Origin: Planctomycetaceae bacterium
GTDB taxonomy: Bacteria > Planctomycetota > Planctomycetia > Planctomycetales > Planctomycetaceae
DNA: 5,201 bases
Assembly: GCA_020426085.1 (NCBI GenBank)
Contig: JAGQQP010000334.1
Span: 1 to 5,201, forward strand
Direction of reading: 5' to 3'
The translations under genes were made by a program, and so were the position numbers. This document shows positions 1 to 5,201 of the stretch, piece by piece. Numbering within the stretch: the stretch's first letter is position 1; every line of letters begins with the position of its first letter. The notes beneath the pieces are model-generated. The model had not been told where the DNA came from, searched no databases, and saw nothing but the letters and a program-made list of their open reading frames with translations.

Positions 1-30
1 CTCCGGGGCCTGCGATGTGTGATGAAGTGC

Positions 31-51
31 TTTTTTTTTTATTTTTTAAAA
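31..51. other. T/A homopolymer tract upstream of the M42 gene
   Basis: Ten T, one A, six T and four A follow one another without a G or C. The tract lies 25 bases before the M42 peptidase start. It could be the U-tract of a terminator for a gene left of the window, or an AT-rich upstream promoter element. I found no convincing G+C-rich stem in bases 1-30, so a terminator is not demonstrated. A TATTTT hexamer inside it has no good -35 partner. The rest of bases 1-76 shows nothing codable that I can support. Confidence 0.5.
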
Positions 52-76
52 CCCTCAACCAGTCAGGAACAGATTC

Positions 77-1135
77 ATGGATGCATCTTCATTGGATTTC
101 TTAAAAAAACTGCTCCATTCCCCCGCACCCTCGGGCTATGAAGGTCCGATCCAGAATGTCGTGCGTGAGTTTGCAGGCGGATTCGCGGATGAAATTACCA
201 CCGATTTGCACGGTAATGTGATCGCCGCCGTCAATCCGGATGCGGAACGCAGGGTGATGTTCGCCGGCCACTGCGATCAGATTGGCCTGCTCGTGCAGTA
301 CATTGATGATGATGGCTACCTCTGGGCGAATCTGATTGGTGGCTGGGATATACAGATGCTGCTGGGACAGAATATGCAGGTTCATACCGCCTCTGGTCCC
401 ATCCATGGTGTAATTGCCCGTAAAGCCATTCATCTGCTGACTCCGGATGAACGCAAAACCGTTCCCGAAATCAAAGACCTCTGGATTGATATCGGAGCAA
501 AAAATGGCGAAGAAGCACGCAAGCTGGTTGCCATTGGTGATCCGGTCACCTTTGAACTGGGCTTTCGACCGATGCTGAATAACCTGGCGTCTGCCCCGGG
601 GATGGATAACCGGGTGGGAGTCTGGGTTGTTATGGAGGCATTAAGACAAGTCAGCCAGAAATCACCGGGTGTCGGTGTTTTCTCTGTTTCAACCGTTCAG
701 GAAGAGATCGGCCTGCGTGGTGCAAAGACGAGTGCTTATTCCATCCAGCCGGAAGTGGGAATTGCCGTCGATGTCACCCATGCGACGGACTGCCCCGCTG
801 TGAGCAAGCAGGAAAATGGCGATATTAAAGTAGGAGGCGGTCCGGTTGTTTATCGAGGACCAAATGTGAATCCCGTCGTATTTTCGTCATTAAAGTCTCT
901 TGCCGATGAACACGAAATCAGCTGTCAGATCAATGGAATCTCACGGCCCGCCGGTAATGATGCCAATGCGATGCAGTTGAACCAGGGGGGCATGGCGACG
1001 GGAATCGTTGCAATTCCCAACCGGTATATGCACAGCCCGGTTGAAGTCATTTCGTTAGACGATCTGGAACAGGCGGCCCGCCTGCTGGCGGAGTTCTGTC
1101 TGGCCATCAACGATCAGACAGACTTTACGCCGTAA
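77..1135 (+). CDS. M42 family metallo-aminopeptidase
   Basis: This 352-residue protein is a full-length M42 (MH clan) peptidase, the family of glutamyl/deblocking/TET aminopeptidases, often mis-named endoglucanase or FrvX. Such enzymes are cytosolic, use two metal ions, and trim N-terminal residues from peptides, often as large oligomers. The expected active-site residues are all present: H65 and D67 in GHCDQIG, bridging D177 in PGMDNRVG, catalytic E209 and metal-binding E210 in VQEEIGLRGA, D232 in VDVTHA, and H319 in RYMHSPVEV. The region around residues 90-165, between the two halves of the catalytic domain, matches the place of the family's inserted beta-barrel domain. There is no signal peptide. 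The ATG is supported by AGGA at 65-68 with an 8-base spacer. The gene stands alone on its strand and converges with hemL. Small departures from the commonest motifs (DQIG for DEIG, DNR for DDR) leave the ligands intact. Substrate preference cannot be read from sequence. Confidence 0.95.
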   Translation: MDASSLDFLKKLLHSPAPSGYEGPIQNVVREFAGGFADEITTDLHGNVIAAVNPDAERRVMFAGHCDQIGLLVQYIDDDGYLWANLIGGWDIQMLLGQNMQVHTASGPIHGVIARKAIHLLTPDERKTVPEIKDLWIDIGAKNGEEARKLVAIGDPVTFELGFRPMLNNLASAPGMDNRVGVWVVMEALRQVSQKSPGVGVFSVSTVQEEIGLRGAKTSAYSIQPEVGIAVDVTHATDCPAVSKQENGDIKVGGGPVVYRGPNVNPVVFSSLKSLADEHEISCQINGISRPAGNDANAMQLNQGGMATGIVAIPNRYMHSPVEVISLDDLEQAARLLAEFCLAINDQTDFTP

Positions 1136-1151
1136 GTAACCTCAGTCTGAT
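1113..1151. terminator. possible bidirectional hairpin between convergent genes
   Basis: ATCAGAC at 1113-1119 is the exact reverse complement of GTCTGAT at 1145-1151, and a small inner stem TTAC/GTAA (1125-1128 with 1132-1135) sits inside the loop. The element covers both stop codons (1133-1135 plus, 1151-1153 minus), where a shared terminator would be expected. The stems are short, only moderately G+C, and neither side has a strong T-run, so an intrinsic terminator is only a weak possibility. Confidence 0.22.
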
Positions 1152-2446
1152 TAACCAATTTCCTGGAGGACTTCCTCTGCCGCCTGAATGATGTGATCGA
1201 TATCTTCGTCGGTCAGCATCACCGATGTGAAGTTGGCTTCGAACTGGCTGCAGGGGAGGTAGACGCCCCGATCCAGCATGCCCTGGAAGTATCGGCCAAA
1301 GCGAGCCGTGTCATTTCTGGCTGAGATTGCGTAGCTGGTGACTTTTTCCGGGTTGAAAAACAGGGTGAACATCGAACCGCATTCGGCCAGTGTGTGAGGC
1401 AGATCTGCTTTCGCAGCCGCTGCACGCAGTCCCTGGGTCAGGCGGCTGGTTTTCGATTCCAACTCTGCATAGGGATTGGTTTCACGCAGGCATTCCAGGG
1501 TCGCAATCCCCGAAGCCATGGCAATCGGATTTCCGGACAGGGTTCCTGCCTGATACACGCTGCCAACGGGTGAAACCACATCCATGATTTCTGCTTTACC
1601 ACCGTACGCGCCGACAGGCATCCCTCCGCCAATCACTTTCCCCAGCATGCAGATGTCCGGCATGATATCAAAACGCTGTTGCGCACCACCCAGGGCAACA
1701 CGAAAGCCGGTCATGACTTCGTCCATGATGAATACCGATCCATTTTGTGTACAGACTTCCCGCACTGTTTCCAGAAAACCAGGTTCGGGGAGTACTACAC
1801 CCATATTTCCTACAACTGGTTCCAGGATGACCGCAGCAATCTGATCTCCCATTTGCACGAAGGTTTTTTTCAGTTGTTCGATATCATTGTATTCCAGCAC
1901 CAGTGTGTCGGCGGTGCAGCCTTGCGGGACACCCGGGCTGGAAGGTGTTCCCAGCGTCAGAGCGCCGCTGCCGGCCTGAACCAGCAGGCTGTCGACATGA
2001 CCATGATAACAGCCTGCAAATTTGATGATTTTATCCCGTCCCGTATATCCGCGGGCCAGTCGAATGACACTCATGCCCGCTTCAGTACCAGAATTGACCA
2101 TCCGTACTTTTTCGACGCAGGGGACCAGATCCACGACGAGTTCGGCCAGTTCTGTTTCCACTAAAGTTGGAGCGCCAAAACTGGTGCCTTTCTTGAGGGC
2201 TTCTTCAATTCGAGGCATTACCCGGGGATGCAGGTGTCCCAGGATATGAGGTCCCCAGGAACCTACCAGATCGATATAGCGGTTACCATCAATGTCATAC
2301 AGGTATTGACCTTCACCCCGATCAATGACAACCGGGTGTCCTCCGACTGCTCCGAAAGCACGTGCGGGGCTGTTAACGCCTCCTGGAATGACTTTCATGG
2401 CGCGGGCAAACTGTTCTTCACTTTTAGCACGTTGGCTGGCTGACAT
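1151..2446 (-). CDS. hemL: glutamate-1-semialdehyde 2,1-aminomutase
   Basis: HemL (GSA-AM) converts glutamate-1-semialdehyde to 5-aminolevulinate, the last step of the C5 route to haem and other tetrapyrroles. It is a cytosolic PLP-dependent dimer of the class-III aminotransferase fold. At 431 residues the protein has the normal length. Visible hallmarks are NSPARAF (25-31), the SWGP-x-ILGH segment (63-71), NSGTEA (118-123) for phosphate binding, GCYHGH (145-150), DEVMTGFR (242-249) with D242 expected to contact the PLP ring nitrogen, and GKVIGGGMPVGAYGG with K270 as the Schiff-base lysine, followed by YQAGTLSGNP (298-307). This set distinguishes it from ordinary class-III aminotransferases. 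The ATG gives the usual family N-terminus (SEEQF-x-RA then IPGGVNSP). The gene begins 15 bases after the stop of the propeller gene on the same strand, so cotranscription is likely. No other haem gene is in the window. Confidence 0.97.
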   Translation of the reverse strand: MSASQRAKSEEQFARAMKVIPGGVNSPARAFGAVGGHPVVIDRGEGQYLYDIDGNRYIDLVGSWGPHILGHLHPRVMPRIEEALKKGTSFGAPTLVETELAELVVDLVPCVEKVRMVNSGTEAGMSVIRLARGYTGRDKIIKFAGCYHGHVDSLLVQAGSGALTLGTPSSPGVPQGCTADTLVLEYNDIEQLKKTFVQMGDQIAAVILEPVVGNMGVVLPEPGFLETVREVCTQNGSVFIMDEVMTGFRVALGGAQQRFDIMPDICMLGKVIGGGMPVGAYGGKAEIMDVVSPVGSVYQAGTLSGNPIAMASGIATLECLRETNPYAELESKTSRLTQGLRAAAAKADLPHTLAECGSMFTLFFNPEKVTSYAISARNDTARFGRYFQGMLDRGVYLPCSQFEANFTSVMLTDEDIDHIIQAAEEVLQEIG

Positions 2447-2458
2447 CTTTACGGGAAA

Positions 2459-2462
2459 TCCT
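2459..2462 (-). promoter_or_regulatory. weak hemL ribosome binding site overlapping the upstream stop
   Basis: Read on the minus strand, the propeller gene ends TAA and runs directly into GGA, so an AGGA overlaps the stop codon by one base. It lies 12 bases before the hemL ATG, longer than the usual spacing, and nothing better lies in the 15-base gap. This arrangement suggests, but does not prove, that ribosomes finishing the propeller gene help start hemL. Confidence 0.4.
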
Positions 2463-3736
2463 TAGTTTGAGCTGGAGTTATCTGAAGAAGCAGGAGGCTG
2501 AACCGGTTTGTTGAGATCCAGACACTTGAGGGCTTTGGTATCTCTGATAAATAACAGACCATTTGACAGAGCAGGGAGTGCACGGGTCGTAGTATTTAAA
2601 ACCTGTGCACGCCCCAGTTCTTTATATTCTTCTTTCGAAGCGGTGGCCATCACGAGGGTCCCGTCCGTTTTCAGAATGAGTAGCTTGCCATCTGCTTCGA
2701 TTAAGGTCGCGTAACCATAGTTCTCCTGGGACCAGAGAACTTTCTGCTCGTTTGGATCAAAACAGATCAGGCTTGAAGGACCTATGTCCTGTCGGCCGTC
2801 TACACCTATGAGAGCACCGTCATATTCGATCGGGGTGGTGTACTGGCTGGACATCGGTTTCTGGCTTCGCCAGAGCTCGGAAGTGCTGGTGTCTTCGACA
2901 ATCCCCCAGAAGCCGCCCACTCCATAACTGGCAGTCGCAAAAATATTTCTGCCAACCTGGACCGGATTAGCGCCATTGACGGTTGCCCCCCGCTTGCCAA
3001 AGGGGAACTGAAACAGAATATCCCCGTTTTCCGGATCGACGCCGACCAGGTGAAGACGCGTAATAAACAATGCATAGAAACGGCCATTTAAAAATACAGA
3101 GATCGGCGAAGAATAACTGGCATCGTCAGACAGTGATGTCCAGATCGTTCTACCTTGATCCAGTGAAAAAGCGACAATGCCGGCATTCTGGCGTTTACTA
3201 CCCACATTGACCAGAAGCTTATCATCGATAATGATCGGTGTGCTGCCGACTCCGAAAAAGCCTTCTCCCACATGAAAATCTTTGTGTGTCTGACGAGACC
3301 AGATCTGTTTTCCCGTTTTGAAATCCAGGCACTGCAGATGCCCGGTGATTCCATGGACATACACATGGTTGTTATAGATTAAGGGGACTGCGATGGGACC
3401 ATCGTTCGGGTTGTAAGAACCTGTGTAGCTGACCGGTGACTGATGTTTCCAGATCACTTCCCCTGTGTCAGCCTGCAGTGCTTCGACGATTTCCTGGTCT
3501 TCAAGACGATGAAATAAAATCGCTACATTCTGGAAAACCGCCACTCCAGCAAAACCACTTCCGACAGCCCGCTGCCATTTCACACTGGGACCGCCGGCAG
3601 GCCACACGGCTGCCAGTGATTCACTTTCGGCTGCATGTCCATTTCGCGATGGACCCATAATTTGAGGCCAGTCACCACCTCGACAGGGAACAGTCAGGCT
3701 AATGATGATCAGCAGGCTCAATTGAATGAATCGCAT
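2462..3736 (-). CDS. exported PQQ-like beta-propeller repeat protein
   Basis: This 424-residue protein starts with a signal peptide: MR, then a hydrophobic stretch at about residues 4-17, then CRGG. The mature part opens with DWPQIMGPSRNG (22-33), a motif typical of planctomycete secreted PQQ/PQL-repeat proteins. Repeats of the form (x)LD-x-x-TG-x-x-(I/L)W recur: ADTGEVIW (89-96), DFKTGKQIW (138-146), SLDQGRTIW (191-199), DPENGDILF (234-242) and DPNEQKVLW (327-335). They are consistent with a six- to eight-bladed propeller like BamB. It lacks anything I recognise as a quinoprotein dehydrogenase active site, so it is probably a structural or binding propeller acting outside the cytoplasmic membrane. 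The tail (about 413-424) is Pro/Ser/Asn-rich and probably disordered. The ATG is preceded by GGAG at 3745-3748 with an 8-base spacer. It is the first gene of the likely unit with hemL. Its role and ligand are unknown. Confidence 0.88.
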   Translation of the reverse strand: MRFIQLSLLIIISLTVPCRGGDWPQIMGPSRNGHAAESESLAAVWPAGGPSVKWQRAVGSGFAGVAVFQNVAILFHRLEDQEIVEALQADTGEVIWKHQSPVSYTGSYNPNDGPIAVPLIYNNHVYVHGITGHLQCLDFKTGKQIWSRQTHKDFHVGEGFFGVGSTPIIIDDKLLVNVGSKRQNAGIVAFSLDQGRTIWTSLSDDASYSSPISVFLNGRFYALFITRLHLVGVDPENGDILFQFPFGKRGATVNGANPVQVGRNIFATASYGVGGFWGIVEDTSTSELWRSQKPMSSQYTTPIEYDGALIGVDGRQDIGPSSLICFDPNEQKVLWSQENYGYATLIEADGKLLILKTDGTLVMATASKEEYKELGRAQVLNTTTRALPALSNGLLFIRDTKALKCLDLNKPVQPPASSDNSSSN

Positions 3737-3754
3737 ATGTCGGGCTCCGCCTTT

Positions 3755-3769
3755 CAGATAGAACAGATA
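3755..3769. repeat. short direct repeat CAGATA in the divergent intergenic region
   Basis: CAGATA occurs at 3755-3760 and again at 3764-3769, a 9-base period, about 20-30 bases upstream of the propeller start codon. It would fall in that gene's leader or promoter. Such a short repeat may be chance. Confidence 0.3.
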
Positions 3770-3782
3770 ATGATTTGAACGA

Positions 3783-3800
3783 ATCCTATTTTAACAGGAT
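3783..3800. repeat. 18-bp imperfect palindrome, operator-like
   Basis: ATCCTATTTTAACAGGAT pairs at seven of nine symmetric positions, with five perfect outer pairs (ATCCT/AGGAT). It sits between the divergent propeller and kinase genes, just 6 bases upstream of a candidate plus-strand -35 element. The size and place suit a dimeric repressor or activator site, but only one copy is seen and no regulator gene is nearby. Confidence 0.3.
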
Positions 3801-3806
3801 CGGGGC

Positions 3807-3834
3807 TTGGCTGCATAGGAACGTCTGTTATAGT
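3807..3834 (+). promoter_or_regulatory. candidate sigma70-type promoter for the ABC1/UbiB kinase gene
   Basis: TTGGCT at 3807-3812 (4 of 6 to TTGACA) and TATAGT at 3829-3834 (5 of 6 to TATAAT) are separated by 16 bases. Transcription would start near 3841, leaving a leader of about 55 bases before the GTG start. On the opposite strand the same patch reads TATAAC (3832 down to 3827), a possible -10 for the propeller-hemL unit, but without a recognisable -35. Assigned by eye only. Confidence 0.35.
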
Positions 3835-3885
3835 CTGGTAAGATAAAAAGCGAAACCGAACCATAGCGACACCGCGCTTCCTGAA

Positions 3886-3889
3886 GAGG
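3886..3889 (+). promoter_or_regulatory. ribosome binding site for the GTG start of the kinase gene
   Basis: GAGG, within AAGAGGG, lies 6 bases before the GTG at 3896. This spacing, and the fact that it gives the longest reading frame with a usable start after the in-frame stop at 3839-3841, is why the GTG is preferred. Confidence 0.5.
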
Positions 3890-3895
3890 GTTTTC

Positions 3896-5201
3896 GTGAG
3901 ATCGTTTGCTTTGCAGGAGAAGACTTTGGACTCAAATCCCTTACGGTTAATCAGAAATCTACGTCGAAGCCGCGAAATTGTGACAGTTCTTATGAACTAC
4001 GGTTTTGACGACCTCGTTGATCAGCTGCGGTTAAGACGCTATCTCCGCTGGGGGCGCAGGCTGCTGTTCTGGAAACGTGCAGAACCCGAAGTGAAACTGA
4101 CCCGCGCCAAGCGAATTCGACTGGCTCTGGAAAGCCTGGGGGTCACTTTTATCAAGTTTGGTCAGGTGGTCAGTACCCGACCCGATCTTGTGCCCCGCGA
4201 TGTGATTCGCGAACTCTCCAAGCTTCAGGAAAGCGTTCCTTCGTTTCCCGGCAAGATTGCCATCGGAATAGTGGAACGGGAACTGGAAGCCCCTGTGAGT
4301 GAACTGTACGCAGAATTTGATCCTGAGCCATTAGCCGCGGGTTCACTGGGGCAGGTGCATCGTGCCCGTCACCATGATGGCACTCCGCTCGTCGTCAAAA
4401 TCAAACGTCCTGACATTGATCGTGTGATTGAGCAGGATCTCAGCCTGATGTATGAACTGGCGATGATGATCGAACGCCATTTTCCCGATGCAGAAGTGTT
4501 TGATCCCACCGGGCTGGTCAATCAGTTTTCACGAACCATTCATCGCGAACTGCAGTTTTCGCGCGAAGCCCGTTCGACGGATGAATTCTGCCGACTGTTT
4601 CAGGATGACGCCACACTGTATGTCCCCAAAATTTACAGGGATCTGACACAGGGTGATGTGATTACCATGGAATTCATCGACGGTTATAAAATCGATAATG
4701 ACAGCGAACTCAAAAATCTGCCGATCAGCGCGCATGAAGTGGCAGCGAACGGTGCCCGTATTTTTATGAAAATGACCTTCGAGTTCGGCATCTTCCATGC
4801 AGATCCTCATCCGGGAAATTTTCGTGTAATGCCGGACGGTTCTCTGTGCCTGCTGGACTATGGGATGATCGGAATTCTGGAAGAAGAACGCCGGGATATG
4901 CTCGTTGATCTCTTCCTGAACGTCGCCCGCAAAGATACAGCGAAACTGGTGGAAGTTGTGTTGAAAATTGGCAAAGCGAAACGCAACGTCGATCATCAAC
5001 TCTTACGGGCGGATCTCCGGGATTTCATCGGCAATTATTATGGTGTGCCTATGGACGAAATCAGCGTCGGCAAAATGTTGACGGATTTTATCAATATTCT
5101 GGCGAATCACCGTATCCGCTGTCCCGTTGACATCATGTTGTTAATTCGTGCGTTGATCACTCTGGAAGGGATCGCAACACGGATTGCGCCGGAACTGAAT
5201 A
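3896..5201 (+). CDS. ABC1/UbiB/AarF family atypical kinase, 3' end outside window
   Basis: The reading frame is open to the window edge, giving 435 residues of a family usually about 550 long; the C-terminal part, which often ends in membrane helices, is missing. Members are protein-kinase-like ATPases (UbiB, COQ8/ADCK) needed for isoprenoid quinone synthesis or membrane lipid handling. Landmarks, counted from the GTG: an N-terminal REIVTVLMNYGF segment, the KxGQ motif K87-Q90 in FIKFGQ followed by STRPDLVP, the ATP-loop equivalent AAGSLGQVH (147-155), the lysine K168 in VVKIKRP, the ExD-type site E218-L-Q220, the catalytic loop HADPHPGN (301-308) and metal-binding D321 in LDYG. No ATG gives a full N-terminus: the first in-frame ATG, at 3992, would cut away the conserved segment before it. 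A TTG at 3926 is a real alternative start. It is transcribed divergently from the propeller-hemL pair. A quinone role (menaquinone in planctomycetes) is inference, so no symbol is given. Confidence 0.93.
   Translation, partial: MRSFALQEKTLDSNPLRLIRNLRRSREIVTVLMNYGFDDLVDQLRLRRYLRWGRRLLFWKRAEPEVKLTRAKRIRLALESLGVTFIKFGQVVSTRPDLVPRDVIRELSKLQESVPSFPGKIAIGIVERELEAPVSELYAEFDPEPLAAGSLGQVHRARHHDGTPLVVKIKRPDIDRVIEQDLSLMYELAMMIERHFPDAEVFDPTGLVNQFSRTIHRELQFSREARSTDEFCRLFQDDATLYVPKIYRDLTQGDVITMEFIDGYKIDNDSELKNLPISAHEVAANGARIFMKMTFEFGIFHADPHPGNFRVMPDGSLCLLDYGMIGILEEERRDMLVDLFLNVARKDTAKLVEVVLKIGKAKRNVDHQLLRADLRDFIGNYYGVPMDEISVGKMLTDFINILANHRIRCPVDIMLLIRALITLEGIATRIAPELN
3915..3919 (+). promoter_or_regulatory. 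alternative ribosome binding site for a TTG start at 3926
   Basis: AGGAG at 3915-3919 stands 6 bases before TTG at 3926, in frame with the kinase. It is a better Shine-Dalgarno match than the one before the GTG at 3896, and this start would shorten the protein by ten residues that carry no family motif. Either or both starts could be used. Confidence 0.4.

Noticed and set aside
101..433. 110-codon minus-strand frame inside the M42 gene
   Set aside because: Shadow of the peptidase coding sequence; it covers the metal-ligand region and shows no independent signal.
77..1135. Endoglucanase (a frequent label for M42 proteins)
   Set aside because: The residues present are the two-metal aminopeptidase ligands and catalytic Glu; nothing supports a glycosidase.
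1679..2164. 161-codon open frame on the plus strand inside hemL
   Set aside because: It lies wholly antisense to a clearly functional hemL, has no recognisable domain, and its composition follows from the hemL codons.
2806..3366. Two further minus-strand frames of about 92 codons within the propeller gene
   Set aside because: They are same-strand out-of-frame readings of a gene whose main frame is intact with repeated propeller motifs, so a frameshift is not needed.
3677..3696. Lipoprotein signal (Cys at residue 18 of the propeller protein)
   Set aside because: The residues before Cys are L-T-V-P; Pro at -1 does not fit a lipobox, so an ordinary signal peptide is more likely.
2462..3736. 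PQQ-dependent alcohol or glucose dehydrogenase
   Set aside because: The protein is shorter than typical quinoprotein dehydrogenases and I see no recognisable active-site signature; only the propeller repeats match.
4529..4999. 156-codon open frame on the minus strand inside the kinase gene
   Set aside because: It is antisense to the most conserved kinase motifs (HADPHPGN, LDYG), whose conservation explains the sequence; no family resemblance.

Overview
The window holds four protein-coding genes packed tightly on both strands: three complete, and one running off the right edge. All four are recognisable at family level, and no mobile element, CRISPR array, tRNA or rRNA gene is visible. The best guess for the source is a planctomycete, perhaps Gimesia-like. 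The main clue is the secreted beta-propeller protein whose mature N-terminus carries a WPQ-x-x-GP-x-R-x-G motif, which is very common in Planctomycetota. Base composition, roughly half G+C by eye, fits but does not prove this.

Layout from left to right. Bases 1-76 are a short leader with a long T/A tract and a clear ribosome binding site. Bases 77-1135 (+) encode an M42-family metallo-aminopeptidase. It ends 15 bases from the convergent end of hemL (1151-2446, minus), which encodes glutamate-1-semialdehyde 2,1-aminomutase of the C5 tetrapyrrole pathway. Upstream of hemL on the same strand, 15 bases away, lies a gene for an exported PQQ-like beta-propeller protein (2462-3736, minus). These two look like one transcription unit. 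A 159-base divergent intergenic region (3737-3895) separates it from an ABC1/UbiB/AarF-type atypical kinase (3896 to beyond 5201, plus). No gene-free stretch exceeds 300 bases.

Functionally this is a housekeeping neighbourhood: peptide turnover, haem precursor synthesis, a periplasmic or envelope propeller of unknown role, and a kinase-like protein of the family linked to isoprenoid quinone metabolism. A shared theme of haem and quinone (respiratory cofactors) for hemL and the kinase is possible, but it is inferred only from adjacency.

I do not see an undescribed multi-gene system. The points most worth checking are two natural deviations in family-defining motifs of the kinase: Gly in the usually Ala-rich loop, and Gln in place of Asp in the ExD motif. 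Its ambiguous non-ATG start and the palindrome plus overlapping -10 elements in the divergent promoter region also merit a look.
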